Below, piece by piece: positions 51,406 to 60,763 of a stretch of 64,000 bases of DNA. The position numbers and the translations under genes were made by a program. Origin of the DNA: an uncultured Flavobacteriales bacterium (GTDB lineage: Bacteria > Bacteroidota > Bacteroidia > Flavobacteriales > UBA1820); the NCBI GenBank assembly GCA_902478645.1, contig CABSLV010000001.1:1-64000 (forward strand), in the 5' to 3' direction. How positions within the stretch are numbered: the first letter of the stretch is position 1; every line of letters starts with the position of its first letter. The notes under the pieces are model-generated. The model was not told where the DNA came from. It worked only from the letters and a program-made list of their open reading frames with translations, and searched no databases.

Positions 51406-53019
51406 ATGAAACCCATCTACAGGTATCTGCTCTTCTTCCTCCTGCTCCTGCCGGCCATCGCCCTTCGGGATTACACCCCGGACAACGAACTGCGCTACAT
51501 CAGCCTGGTAAACGAAGCCCTGCAAAACGGCACCTGGTTTACCTTCTACGACCACGGCACGGTATATGCCGACAAACCACCCCTGTACTTCTGGTACATC
51601 GCCCTGATGCACTTCCTGCTGGGCGCCCACCACATGTGGGCCATAGCCTTGGCCAGCCTCCTGCCGGCTATCGGCATCATCGTCCTGATGGACCGGTGGA
51701 TGCGGGAAGAATCCGTCCCGTGCGACACCGCCCTGGCCGGGAGCATGCTGATGATCACCGCCATGTACATCGGCACCGCCCTGGTGTTGCGCATGGACAT
51801 GCTCATGGCGCTCTTTATCCTGCTGGCCTTGCGGGCATTCTACCGCCTCTACCAAGGCAAAGCCTCCCGATCCACCCGCTGGATGATCCCGGTGTACATC
51901 TTTCTGGCCATCTTTACCAAAGGCCCGGTCGGATTTCTGATGCCGATGGTCTCCATCGTCGCTTTCCTGGCGATCAAAAAAGACCTCCGACATTTCGGAC
52001 GCTACTTCGGATGGGGACAATGGGGCGTGCTCATCGGCCTGTGTGTCCTCTGGTTTTCGGCCGTCTATGCCGAAGGCGGCAGTGAATACCTCAACAACAT
52101 CCTGTTCAAACAAACGGTAGGCCGAGGGGTAAACTCCTTCCACCACGCCGAACCGTTCTACTACTACATAACCCATTTCGCTTACGCGCTGGCCCCCTGG
52201 TCGCTGCTCTACCTCGTCTCGTATGTAAAAGGCGTGAAGGCCCGGCTCTGGAAGACCGATCTGGAAAAATTCCTGGTCGCCGTATCGGCCTCGACCTTCA
52301 TCATGCTGTCGCTGGTAAGCTCCAAACTGGACATCTACCTGGTACCCGCCTACCCGTTCATGGTCTATCTCTCGGCCATCTGGATAGCCCGTACCGGTGC
52401 CTCGAAATGGTACTCGGCTGCCGCTGCCCTGCCCTGCCTGGTCTTTGCACTGGCCCTGCCCGCCGTCGCCGTATTGGGTGACAAACTCCCGTTCGGCCTG
52501 GGCGAATCCATCCCCACTTACCTCTGCGCAGGCGTGCTGTCCCTATCCGGGATCGCCGCACTGGTACTCATCTTCCGCGCGCGCATGGCCTGTGGCGTAA
52601 AGACCGCCACGATCGGATTCCTGGTGGCTGTATTCCTCGGTTCGTGGGCCATCCCCCGGGTCAATCCGCACATCGGATTCGAGTACCTCGGCGCACGTGC
52701 CTGCCAGATCGCCCAACAACACGGCATCGAGAGCTTTGCCTACTACAATTTCGACGAAGGCTGGTACATGGACACCTTTACCGGAGAGTCCTTCCACCGG
52801 ATCCACAACATGGACGAACTCGACTCGCTGGAATCCCTCCCCGAACCCTCGCTGCTGCTGGTCCGCCAGACGGAAGCCCGCCACGACAGCACTTTCACCG
52901 CCCACATTCGGGATTGGAAACCCGCCGAGGAAAAAGGCTCGTACCGCCTCTTCGTGATCGAAGGCAAGAAGGAAACCGGCGGGGCTACCCTTCCGCCTCG
53001 CTCCGGACAAGAACCCTGA
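51406..53019 (+). CDS. ArnT/PMT-family integral-membrane glycosyltransferase
   Basis: 537 aa with about 11-12 TM segments. N-terminal periplasmic loop after TM1 carries RDYTPDNELRYISLVNEAL, in which the acidic residues match the catalytic Asp/Glu region of GT39/GT83 enzymes (usually DxxE after TM1); PPLYFWYIA follows, also typical. C-terminal soluble part from about residue 430 (GIESFAYYNFDEGWYMDTF). Uses a lipid-linked sugar and modifies lipid A or another acceptor; acceptor unknown. Confidence 0.85.
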   Translation: MKPIYRYLLFFLLLLPAIALRDYTPDNELRYISLVNEALQNGTWFTFYDHGTVYADKPPLYFWYIALMHFLLGAHHMWAIALASLLPAIGIIVLMDRWMREESVPCDTALAGSMLMITAMYIGTALVLRMDMLMALFILLALRAFYRLYQGKASRSTRWMIPVYIFLAIFTKGPVGFLMPMVSIVAFLAIKKDLRHFGRYFGWGQWGVLIGLCVLWFSAVYAEGGSEYLNNILFKQTVGRGVNSFHHAEPFYYYITHFAYALAPWSLLYLVSYVKGVKARLWKTDLEKFLVAVSASTFIMLSLVSSKLDIYLVPAYPFMVYLSAIWIARTGASKWYSAAAALPCLVFALALPAVAVLGDKLPFGLGESIPTYLCAGVLSLSGIAALVLIFRARMACGVKTATIGFLVAVFLGSWAIPRVNPHIGFEYLGARACQIAQQHGIESFAYYNFDEGWYMDTFTGESFHRIHNMDELDSLESLPEPSLLLVRQTEARHDSTFTAHIRDWKPAEEKGSYRLFVIEGKKETGGATLPPRSGQEP

Positions 53020-53040
53020 GCCCTCCCCTATCTACCATCT

Positions 53041-53087
53041 ACGCGCAAGGCGGCTGGCAATGTTTTGCTAGCCGCCTTGCGCGTTTA
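53041..53087. terminator. Bidirectional terminator
   Basis: 20-bp stem 53041-53060 / 53065-53084 with one G-U pair and TGTT loop, then TTT; lies between convergent genes. Confidence 0.85.
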
Positions 53088-53116
53088 CCCGCCCATGCGG
53101 AAAACCGGAAAGGAAA

Positions 53117-54400
53117 TTACTCCTCGATCAGCCCCATGCAATACGCCCGGAAGTCCTCCCAGCGGTAGAAGGGAAAACGGTCGGTCTCGATGGGAAGGTG
53201 CACCTCCTTTTCATTGAGCAGCACCTTGACCAGGATGTCGTCCTTCGGATCGCCTTTTTTCTTGTGGAAGAACACGATCTGCAGGTTGGCCGCCATGGGC
53301 GAAATCTTGAAATCGGCCCAATGCCGGTACAGCGTGTACGGATCGTCCACGCTCACCCCGCAGTTTTCCACCCCCAGCAGCCCGGTGAGCGGAGTGATGT
53401 TCGAGTCGTGGGCGAAACGCAGTGTAGCCGCCGTATTGCCGTCGGCGATCGCCCGGTCGGCACTCTCGATGATGTTGCGCAGCAAAGGCTTGTAGCTGTC
53501 GATGATCACCCCGTCGGAGCCCTTCGGGTTGGCATCGGCAAAGTAGAACAAGCAGTTGAAACACTGCCAGAGGTCGAAAAGTTCCTCGGGCGTGAACAGA
53601 TCGTAAAACGAGACGGGCGTCTCCACATTCTGCATGTCGCTGGCCACCCAATAAAAATCCCACATCGTTTCGATCGGATCGACATTCTTGAGCACGAACT
53701 CCTCGTCGCTGAACAGCGAAGCGATAAAACGGTCGGTGTGCGTCTGGGCCCGGCGGAATTTCTCGTACTCGATCCTCCAGGGAGCCTTCGGCCCGATGTA
53801 CTCCTGGGCCTGGGGCGAGCGGTAAGTCAGGTAAGCCATGTACTTCTGGCTCGACTCGTAGGTAATGGCCAAACGCGGATTGAGCTCCTTCAGACGATCG
53901 CCGAAGGCCGCCATGCTCATCGCACAGCGCAGGATCACGGACGAGCGCGCCGAGATGGTCCTTCCGTCGGCAAATACCTCGGGATATGCCCCGTACATCC
54001 GTTCGGCAATCCCGCGATGCTGCCGGATCCCCAAAGGCGAAAGGTCTCCGGCGTGTCCCTCGGCCTCCTCATAGACGCGACGAAGACGCTGGAGCGCATC
54101 CTTCCCCAGGGGGGTCAGCGCCTCGGCTGCCTCGGCCTTCTCCATCAGGGAGAGCACCTCCGTATACTCCGTCTCTTCCAGCAGGAAACGCGATCCGTGC
54201 CGACCGAAGTGGCTGATGTAAAACGGCACATAGCCCTTGGGGGGCGGAGTAGCGATGTACTCTTTCGGTGCCGGATAAGCGTAATACACCCCCGCTGTCT
54301 TTTCGGGAGTGGCCAACATTTCTTCCTTCGTAGCCTGTCCTGCGAGAGAGAGTCCGCCGAAAAGGGCCACGAAACACAGTGTCAAATACTTCATTCCCAT
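53117..54400 (-). CDS. Secreted histidine acid phosphatase-like (MINPP-type) protein
   Basis: 427 aa with signal peptide (MKYLTLCFVALFGGLSLAGQA; start at the first or third codon). Histidine-phosphatase RHG motif SHFGRHGSRFLLE with the nucleophilic His, and the proton donor HD in FAHDSNITPLTGLL. The length and motifs fit MINPP-like inositol-polyphosphate phosphatases (phytases) of gut Bacteroidota, where the HAE/HDE tail and CXXN region vary. Periplasmic or surface. Promoter -7 TAAATTTG at 54426-54433. Confidence 0.85.
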   Translation of the reverse strand: MGMKYLTLCFVALFGGLSLAGQATKEEMLATPEKTAGVYYAYPAPKEYIATPPPKGYVPFYISHFGRHGSRFLLEETEYTEVLSLMEKAEAAEALTPLGKDALQRLRRVYEEAEGHAGDLSPLGIRQHRGIAERMYGAYPEVFADGRTISARSSVILRCAMSMAAFGDRLKELNPRLAITYESSQKYMAYLTYRSPQAQEYIGPKAPWRIEYEKFRRAQTHTDRFIASLFSDEEFVLKNVDPIETMWDFYWVASDMQNVETPVSFYDLFTPEELFDLWQCFNCLFYFADANPKGSDGVIIDSYKPLLRNIIESADRAIADGNTAATLRFAHDSNITPLTGLLGVENCGVSVDDPYTLYRHWADFKISPMAANLQIVFFHKKKGDPKDDILVKVLLNEKEVHLPIETDRFPFYRWEDFRAYCMGLIEE

Positions 54401-54425
54401 ATTTCCTTCGAGATTTCAGTTTTGA

Positions 54426-54433
54426 CAAATTTA
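54426..54433 (-). promoter_or_regulatory. -7 box of the acid phosphatase gene
   Basis: TAAATTTG on the minus strand, 26 nt before the start codon at 54400. Confidence 0.5.
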
Positions 54434-54506
54434 GACAAAAAACCACACGGGCTTTCCCCCGGGGAAAATTTCAAGGAAAAAATCCGCCTTACACCCTCGC
54501 TGCAGA

Positions 54507-55145
54507 CTACCGGGCGGATTCGCTGCGGGCCGCCTTGCGCGAGATCATGATGTTGCGCAGGTACACCACAAAACCGGTGGATTGCCCCAGGATAAGCACC
54601 GGATCGCGGCGGATGATGGCATACGCAATGATCATCCCCGAACCCAGCAGGCTGATGAGCCAGAACGTAGTAGGCAGCAGCGACTCGCCGGCCCGGGCCG
54701 AATAGCGCCACTGATAGATAAAACGCAGGGTAAAGGTAAACTGCCCCACCGTCCCGAAAACGATGAGCCACCCCGGGATATTCTCCTGCTGGAAAAGATG
54801 CTCGGCCGTTTCCCGCCAATCGACGGCAAACCAACACACGGCCACCACCGGCAGGTACGACACCACCGCCCGCAACACCGCCGGCATGGTATCCCAGGCT
54901 TTCTTGGCGCGCAGGTTCCAGATGTAGATGTAATAAGAAATCAACTGACCGGCTATGATGGCAAAATCGTTCCGCAACCATCCGTACACGCACAGCATGA
55001 ACGAAGCGGCCATGCTCATCTGCCAGAACAGGGTCGGCGAGAGGACTTTCTTGGCCCGTTCCGAGGCGATCCACTGCACCAGCAAGCGGCCCGAAAAGAG
55101 GATCTGCGCCGCGATGCCGATCAGAAAGACGAGGTACGGATTCAT
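54507..55145 (-). CDS. Duplicated LAB_N (lipid-A-disaccharide synthase N-terminal-like) membrane protein
   Basis: 212 aa, about six TM segments in two similar halves: FSGRLLVQWIASERAKKVLSP...FWQMSMAASFMLCVYGWLRND and FTLRFIYQWRYSARAGESLLP...FWLISLLGSGMIIAYAIIRRD, each with the Q-W and LP-FW patterns of the LAB_N family (SemiSWEET-like fold). Overlaps the GT2 gene end by 4 nt and is co-transcribed with it. In Bacteroidota this pair is linked to polyprenyl-phosphate sugar transfer, but the role is not established. Confidence 0.82.
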   Translation of the reverse strand: MNPYLVFLIGIAAQILFSGRLLVQWIASERAKKVLSPTLFWQMSMAASFMLCVYGWLRNDFAIIAGQLISYYIYIWNLRAKKAWDTMPAVLRAVVSYLPVVAVCWFAVDWRETAEHLFQQENIPGWLIVFGTVGQFTFTLRFIYQWRYSARAGESLLPTTFWLISLLGSGMIIAYAIIRRDPVLILGQSTGFVVYLRNIMISRKAARSESAR

Positions 55146-55870
55146 AAATCGGTGTCTTTCACCTTGTAATTGATGTAGCGGCTCTTCATCCAGCGGTAGG
55201 CGAAGCAGTCATTGAAAGGACCGATGAGACGATTCCACATCGTGTACTTCGACTTGCCGGCCGTACGGGGGAAATGCCGGATGGGTACCTGCTTGACCGT
55301 GCCGTTCTGCAGGGCGATCAAGGCCGGGACAAACCGGTGCAGACCGGTGAACAACGGCATCCGCTTGGCATTTTCGGTACGGATCAACTTCAACGGGCAA
55401 CCCGTATCCTTGGCATCGTCGCCGGTCATCATCCGGCGGAAAGCATTGCCGATCTTCGACTGGATGCGCTTGGCCAGGGTGTCCTTGCGGTTGGCGCGGA
55501 TACCGGTTACCAACGTGTATTGGTCGGCGTATTCGGCCAGGAGATTGAAATCCTCCGGAGTGGTCTGCAGGTCGGCGTCGATGTAGCCCACGTAGGTCGA
55601 CTGGGCATAGTCGATCCCCGCCTTCATCGCAGCCGAATTGCCGCAATTTTTCTCGAAGCAGAGATAAAACATATCCGGATTGCGCCCGCAAATATCCCGG
55701 ATCATTTCGGTCGATCCGTCGGTGGAGCCGTCGTCCACGAAAAGGATGCACGAAACCAGTTTCGCCGTAGCGAGGTATTTCTTCAGTTCCTCTTCGAGCC
55801 GTTGCATGTTGTCCCGCTCGTTGAACACGGGCACGATCACGGTCATGAAATAATCCTGGGTCTTGTTCAT
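55142..55870 (-). CDS. Family-2 glycosyltransferase (DPM1-like)
   Basis: 242 aa soluble GT2 from MNKTQDYFMTVIVPVFNERDN. GT-A motifs: IVPVFNERDN, VDDGSTDGS, GYIDADLQTTPED (metal DxD), RKDTLAKR. No C-terminal TMs, unlike the second GT2 at 60764. Likely makes a polyprenyl-phosphate sugar or acts with the LAB_N protein (4-nt overlap). Confidence 0.9.
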   Translation of the reverse strand: MNKTQDYFMTVIVPVFNERDNMQRLEEELKKYLATAKLVSCILFVDDGSTDGSTEMIRDICGRNPDMFYLCFEKNCGNSAAMKAGIDYAQSTYVGYIDADLQTTPEDFNLLAEYADQYTLVTGIRANRKDTLAKRIQSKIGNAFRRMMTGDDAKDTGCPLKLIRTENAKRMPLFTGLHRFVPALIALQNGTVKQVPIRHFPRTAGKSKYTMWNRLIGPFNDCFAYRWMKSRYINYKVKDTDL

Positions 55871-55894
55871 TGGGCCATAAAGTTTAGACGCTGA

Positions 55895-55902
55895 CAAAGG
55901 TA
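55895..55902 (-). promoter_or_regulatory. -7 box of the GT2/LAB_N pair
   Basis: TACCTTTG on the minus strand, 25 nt before the ATG at 55870. Confidence 0.5.
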
Positions 55903-56051
55903 CGTTTTTTTTTGCATCCCCGCATCCCGCCCACAGACGGTTTTCCCGCCATCGGCCTCCCTTCCCCACAGAAAATCGTCCCAAAGGACCCTTTCTCCGA
56001 AAAAAAGACGAGAAAAACACGCAAAAGCCCCGTTCTCCCGCGCTTCTTTCC

Positions 56052-57239
56052 TTAGGAAAGCACCTTCCGGATCGCCTCCACCGCCGCATCGATCTCCTGC
56101 GAAGTATTGAACCGGCCTATCGACACACGCAGCGACGGACACCCCGCCATCGGGTCCTGCGGCCCGTACAACTGTCCCAACACCGCCGAAGGCTCCAGCG
56201 CCCCGGCCATGCACGCGCTGCCGGCCGAGACCTGCACCCCGGCCATATCCAGGGAGAGCAGCACGATCGAAGCATCTTTTTTCACCGGAAGAGTAATGTT
56301 GACCACCCCCGGAAGGACCTCGCTTCCACCCTGGCGGCACAAACCGTTGAAGCGAACCCCCGGCATCGTCTCCAGTCCCCGCACCAGCCGATCCCGCAAA
56401 CGGGACACCTCCGCCGCATCCTGCTGCATGCGTTCCGCAGCGATCCGCAGCGCGCAGCACATCCCGGCGATCCCCGCCACGTTTTCCGTCCCGGAGCGCA
56501 TCCCTCGCTCCTGCCCCCCTCCGAGGATCCAGGCGGGAAGGCTTCCCTCCTGCCGGATGTAGAGCAAACCCACGCCCTTGGGACCATGGAACTTGTGCGC
56601 CGAAGCCGAAAGGAAATCCACCGGCAATTTCTCCAGATCGAGCGCCACCCTTCCGACCGTCTGCACCGCATCCGTATGGTACAACGCCCCATAGCGATGA
56701 CAAAGCTCCCCGATGGCGCAAAGGTCGTACAGGTTGCCCGTCTCGTTGTTGGCGTGCATCAGGCTGACCAGCGTAGGTGTATCCTCCCCGCAGGAGAGGA
56801 TGCGTTCGAGTTCGTCCATACGCAGACGGCCGTCCGACTCCAGTCCCACGTATTCCACCCGGACAGGATGGGGGGTATCCGCCCCGTTCTCCTGTTCGAT
56901 GGCCTCCAGGGTACGCGTTATCGCATGGTGTTCCGCCCGGCAGGACACGATGCGCCGGATGCCCTTGTGAACCGCCCCCCGCAGGACCGTATTGTCGCTT
57001 TCCGTTCCCCCGGAGGTAAAAAACACCTGGGAGCCTCGCGCACCGAGCAGCGCCGCAATCTCCCGGCGGGAGGTCTCGACCACAACCTTGGCGTCGCGCC
57101 CGGCCGTATGGGTGGACGAGGGGTTGGCAAAGGTATCGTAGAGCACTTGCCCCATGGTGAGGATCACTTCAGGCAAGGGGCGGGTGGTGGCGGCATTGTC
57201 CAGATAAATGGGCTGCGGGCCCTGGTGGGGTTTGTCCAT
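56052..57239 (-). CDS. Cysteine desulfurase (NifS/IscS family)
   Basis: 395 aa from MDKPHQGPQPIYLDNAATT. PLP enzyme moving sulfur from cysteine: LDNAATTRPLPEV, FTSGGTESDN, AEHHAI, HANNETG, HTDAVQTVGRV, PLP lysine in SASAHKFHGPKG, persulfide Cys in GSACMAGALEPSAVL. No scaffold IscU or regulator adjacent. Divergent from rpmE. Confidence 0.92.
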   Translation of the reverse strand: MDKPHQGPQPIYLDNAATTRPLPEVILTMGQVLYDTFANPSSTHTAGRDAKVVVETSRREIAALLGARGSQVFFTSGGTESDNTVLRGAVHKGIRRIVSCRAEHHAITRTLEAIEQENGADTPHPVRVEYVGLESDGRLRMDELERILSCGEDTPTLVSLMHANNETGNLYDLCAIGELCHRYGALYHTDAVQTVGRVALDLEKLPVDFLSASAHKFHGPKGVGLLYIRQEGSLPAWILGGGQERGMRSGTENVAGIAGMCCALRIAAERMQQDAAEVSRLRDRLVRGLETMPGVRFNGLCRQGGSEVLPGVVNITLPVKKDASIVLLSLDMAGVQVSAGSACMAGALEPSAVLGQLYGPQDPMAGCPSLRVSIGRFNTSQEIDAAVEAIRKVLS

Positions 57240-57314
57240 GATCGTTGCAAGAATGTTTCCGAGAGGCAAAGTTCCGGGATTTCCTCCGGATTGCACAAGA
57301 ATTTTGTTTTTTTA

Positions 57315-57345
57315 TTTGTTTTCAGCAGAAGTATTTATAACTTTG
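57315..57345 (+). promoter_or_regulatory. Promoter of rpmE
   Basis: TTTG (57315-57318), 19-nt spacer, TAACTTTG (57338-57345). The leader to the ATG at 57466 is about 115 nt, with no hairpin or motif I can name. Confidence 0.8.
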
Positions 57346-57465
57346 CGCTCTCCGTGCAAGACCCTGCCCTTGCCGGTTTCGCCCACGGGAAACGAAAGGC
57401 CCGACCAACCTTCCGAGCCCAGGCAAGACATTGAGTATCCGAAATAAAAAGAATTCGAAAATACG

Positions 57466-57711
57466 ATGAAAAAAGGTATCCATCCCGAAAATTACAGACT
57501 TTGCGCATTCCGCGACATGTCCAACGGAGAAACGTTCATCACTCACTCCACCGCCGACACCAAAGATACGGTAGAAATCGACGGAGTAACTTACCCGCTG
57601 GTAAAGCTGGAAATCTCCGCCGCTTCGCACCCCTTCTACACCGGCAAGGTGAAACTGGTCGATACGGCCGGTCGTGTGGACAAGTTCCGCAAGAAATACG
57701 GCGTGAAGTAA
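57466..57711 (+). CDS. rpmE2: 50S ribosomal protein L31 type B
   Basis: 81 aa. MKKGIHPENYRLCAFRDMSNGETF... SHPFYTGKVKLVDTAGRVDKFRKKYG. Lacks the CxxC zinc-binding pairs of the zinc form (only one Cys), so it is the zinc-free C-minus paralogue. Confidence 0.96.
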   Translation: MKKGIHPENYRLCAFRDMSNGETFITHSTADTKDTVEIDGVTYPLVKLEISAASHPFYTGKVKLVDTAGRVDKFRKKYGVK

Positions 57712-57769
57712 TCTTCCGCAAAGTACATCCCCCCCACTCGATGGAACTCCTGCCCGCACACCCCGCGGA

Positions 57770-58381
57770 CTAACGAGCCGCCTCCCGAGCGCGAAGCCGG
57801 AACAAGGCATCCAGACGGTCGGCCTCGCGTTCCTTTTCCGGAAAATCCACCGCCGTCACCACCATATCGGCCCGTTCCGCCCGCTGAAGATCGGACATCT
57901 GCCGCTCCATCCGCGCCAAAACCTGCTCGCGGGACAAACCATCGCGCGCCATCGTACGCTCGATACGCACCTGCTGCGGAATACACACCGCCACCGTCGT
58001 ATCGCACCGACGGTCGCCACCGGACTCGAAAAGGATCGCCGACTCGAACACCGCATACGGCCCCTGGGCGCACAAACGCCAGTGCTCAAAATCCCTGTAC
58101 ACCGCCGGATGCACCAAGGCATCGAGCCGGGCCAGAAGCCCCGCATCGGCAAAAACCTTCCCGGCCACATACCCACGATCCAAACATCCCTGCACATAGG
58201 CACGCTCGCCGAGCAAAGCCCGGATACCCGCCATCAGGACCGGATCGGAATCCATCAGTTCCTTGGCTCGCACATCGGCCGAATACACCGCCGCACCGCG
58301 CCGGGCCAGCATCGCCGCCAGCGTGCTTTTCCCCGAGCCGATCCCGCCGGTAAGCCCTACGGTATAGAGAGGATGCTTCAT
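57770..58381 (-). CDS. coaE: Dephospho-CoA kinase
   Basis: 203 aa. P-loop GLTGGIGSGKST, SADVRAKEL, and FESAILFESGG region; final step of CoA synthesis. Downstream of ybbR (13 nt) on the same strand. Confidence 0.95.
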   Translation of the reverse strand: MKHPLYTVGLTGGIGSGKSTLAAMLARRGAAVYSADVRAKELMDSDPVLMAGIRALLGERAYVQGCLDRGYVAGKVFADAGLLARLDALVHPAVYRDFEHWRLCAQGPYAVFESAILFESGGDRRCDTTVAVCIPQQVRIERTMARDGLSREQVLARMERQMSDLQRAERADMVVTAVDFPEKEREADRLDALFRLRAREAAR

Positions 58382-58394
58382 CGCATTTTCAAGA

Positions 58395-59429
58395 TCAACG
58401 TTTCCGATAGATATACTGCACCCTTTCGGGTTCCAAAGTCACTTTGCCGGCAAAGGCCGGAGCAGCCGTCACCTTGGGATACACGTACCGCGAATCGGGA
58501 TCGGTGTGGGACAGATCGACCGTCACCCGGAAATTCTTTTCCTCGATCCGCGCATAATCCTCCACCGCCACCCGGTAACGGAGCGTCACCTTCGAAGGGA
58601 AAAACTTCGCCGACCATCCCGCCGGGGCACCCACGGCCCGCACCGGAACGCGGATCGTCCCTTCCGTATAGGGTTTTACCGTCAAGGACACGGCCACCCG
58701 CGGAGGTTCTACCCGCACCTTGCGCAAACCGGAAGGCAGCTCGACAGTCACCGAATCCGTCAGGGAAACGGACAGATTGCGATACGTCCGCTCGGGCAAA
58801 ACGATCCGGTCCAAAGTCTCCAACTCCTCCGGCGTGCCGAAAACTTTCACCTGTGCCGGTTGGATCATCACCGGATCGAACATCCCATACCCCGGACGAA
58901 AGTCGGTCCGCACCCCGGCCAATTCGATCGGGACGGTCTTGACCACCTCATCGCCCATGTTCAGGTAGATCGTATCGGCGTCGATCTGCTCGACACGGTC
59001 GGTAGACAAAACCGCTTGGGCGATCAGTTCGGGATGCTTGGCCGGCACCCAGAAATGACGCCCGTGGGCACTTTCCAGCACCTTGGTCAGATCGACCTCC
59101 AGCTGCCGCGAACCGACAGCATAGCTGAGCATGTTGAACCCGTTCATCTGTACCGCGATACCGATCTTCTGCGTCGAAAGTTCCCGCGACGAATATCCCG
59201 CCGGGGTATTCGTATAGACGGGCGAAACGGTAGCGGACATCACGTAGCCGTTTTCCACCTGTTTCAAAAACCAAATGACCAGGATCCCGACAAAAATAGC
59301 CAGCAACACCACCAGCGAGCGGTTGTGCCGTACCTTGACATTGAATATGCGGCGAAGTTCCCCCTTGATATCCGGATCCTGCGACGGATCCTCCCCGGGG
59401 GATTTCGGCCGGGAGTGTTCCTGTTCCAT
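58395..59429 (-). CDS. YbbR-like domain protein
   Basis: 344 aa from MEQEHSRPKSPGEDPSQD. One TM (about residues 40-58, VVLLAIFVGILVIWFL) then repeated YbbR-like beta domains (IELAGVRTDFRPGYGMFDPVMIQPAQVKVFGTPEELETLDRIV). Periplasmic part tethered to the inner membrane. In Firmicutes the homologue regulates c-di-AMP synthase (CdaR), but no cdaA is adjacent here. Operon with coaE is common in Bacteroidota. Confidence 0.86.
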   Translation of the reverse strand: MEQEHSRPKSPGEDPSQDPDIKGELRRIFNVKVRHNRSLVVLLAIFVGILVIWFLKQVENGYVMSATVSPVYTNTPAGYSSRELSTQKIGIAVQMNGFNMLSYAVGSRQLEVDLTKVLESAHGRHFWVPAKHPELIAQAVLSTDRVEQIDADTIYLNMGDEVVKTVPIELAGVRTDFRPGYGMFDPVMIQPAQVKVFGTPEELETLDRIVLPERTYRNLSVSLTDSVTVELPSGLRKVRVEPPRVAVSLTVKPYTEGTIRVPVRAVGAPAGWSAKFFPSKVTLRYRVAVEDYARIEEKNFRVTVDLSHTDPDSRYVYPKVTAAPAFAGKVTLEPERVQYIYRKR

Positions 59430-59461
59430 ACCACGAAAATAAACAAACAAGGGGGAAACAA

Positions 59462-59511
59462 CAAAAATAACAAGCATACAATAACATTTCCCGGGACAAT
59501 TGCTATCTTTG
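59462..59511. promoter_or_regulatory. Divergent -7 boxes for ybbR-coaE and the DUF4199 operon
   Basis: Minus-strand TATTTTTG (59462-59469) faces ybbR; plus-strand TATCTTTG (59504-59511) faces the DUF4199 gene at 59620. Confidence 0.55.
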
Positions 59512-59619
59512 TTCAATAAACACCCGCCGGGTTTTCCGGCGAATTTCCCGATGCTGACAGAAAAGCTGCCGGGAAACCATCATACGCAAAACACTGAAAC
59601 AAAAAAATCTGACAAGCAC

Positions 59620-60147
59620 ATGGACAATTCTTCCGTCTTCTCCCACGGCATAAAAACAGGCATCATCGCCGGGGTGGCCGCCATTCTGGTAACGCTTTTG
59701 GCTTACGTACTGAACATCAACATGCTCGGTTGGGGTTTCATGGGGATGAGCTACCTGATCCTTATCGGAGTGATGATCTACGGACTGCTGGGCTTCCGCA
59801 AAGCCAACGGCGGCTATATGGCTTTCGCCCAAGGCCTCCTCATTGTCCTGACAGCCGGGATGATCTGTGCGGTGATCAACTACTTCTTCGGTTTGCTCTA
59901 CTACAACGTCATCAACCCCGGATTTGAACAGGAAGTCATCGAAAACTCCCTGGCCGCCTACGAAAAGGTGGGCATCACCGTAACCGACGAGGTAGAAGAA
60001 CTCATCCGCTCCAATGCCGAAGCCAGCACGCATTTCTCCTGGAGATATTTTTCGTATGCCATCGTATTGGCACTATTCGTTTGGACGATCCTGAGTCTTA
60101 TCCTCGGGGCGATCTTTTCCAAGAAAGACCCCAACGACATCCTGTAA
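59620..60147 (+). CDS. DUF4199 membrane protein 1
   Basis: 175 aa from MDNSSVFSHGIKTGII; an earlier ATG lies close to the promoter and is less likely. Four TM segments (about residues 12-32, 38-58, 66-92 and 140-165) with an acidic loop after TM3 (QEVIENSLAAYEKVGITVTDEVEELI). Family of unknown role, usually beside the GT2 gene in Bacteroidota. Confidence 0.85.
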   Translation: MDNSSVFSHGIKTGIIAGVAAILVTLLAYVLNINMLGWGFMGMSYLILIGVMIYGLLGFRKANGGYMAFAQGLLIVLTAGMICAVINYFFGLLYYNVINPGFEQEVIENSLAAYEKVGITVTDEVEELIRSNAEASTHFSWRYFSYAIVLALFVWTILSLILGAIFSKKDPNDIL

Positions 60148-60183
60148 ACCCGAAATCATCCAACCCATATATACCCGTCCGAA

Positions 60184-60705
60184 ATGGAAAAAAGAATGTC
60201 TGTCGGCCAGTACGCTTTCTACTACGGAGTAACCACGGGCTTTGCCCTGGCGCTTATCTCGCTGCTGAGCTACGTGCCCATGCTGGGAACGATCGCATGG
60301 CTGCTGCGCCTGCTCGCCCTGGTATTCCTCACCATGTACTTCGTGCGGCGTTACCGCGACCAGTTCAACGGCGGGACACTCACCTCGGGCGAAGGCTTCC
60401 TGCTCACCTTCCTGATGTTCCTCTACATCGGCATCATCGCCGCCTTGTACTCCGGAGCACAGATCGCCCTGATGGCCGCAAAGGACTCGCAGGAGCTCTT
60501 CCTGCTGCTGCAGCAGACCTACGAAGATGCCGGGATCGACATCCCCGACCAGACCATCCGCGATGTGATCAAGATCGTACCCTATGTCGTCGGTATTTTT
60601 TACATCCTCGGACACCTGGTCGTCGGAGCGATCTTCGGCGCGATTTACTCCTCGTCCTTCCGACGGGATGCCCCCTATCCTCCCGAAGGACAACCCATGA
60701 ACTGA
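60184..60705 (+). CDS. DUF4199 membrane protein 2
   Basis: 173 aa, second DUF4199 copy with the same four-TM layout (GVTTGFALALISLLSYVPMLGT..., AFEGFLLTFLMFLYIGIIAAL, FYILGHLVVGAIFGAIYSSSF). The tandem pair suggests a heterodimer. A short perfect 8-bp hairpin (CCCGGGAA 60712-60719 / TTCCCGGG 60723-60730) follows without a T-run. Confidence 0.84.
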   Translation: MEKRMSVGQYAFYYGVTTGFALALISLLSYVPMLGTIAWLLRLLALVFLTMYFVRRYRDQFNGGTLTSGEGFLLTFLMFLYIGIIAALYSGAQIALMAAKDSQELFLLLQQTYEDAGIDIPDQTIRDVIKIVPYVVGIFYILGHLVVGAIFGAIYSSSFRRDAPYPPEGQPMN

Positions 60706-60763
60706 TCCGCTCCCGGGAACGATTCCCGGGGACAGCAACCGAAAAAAGAAAGGGACACCGAAC

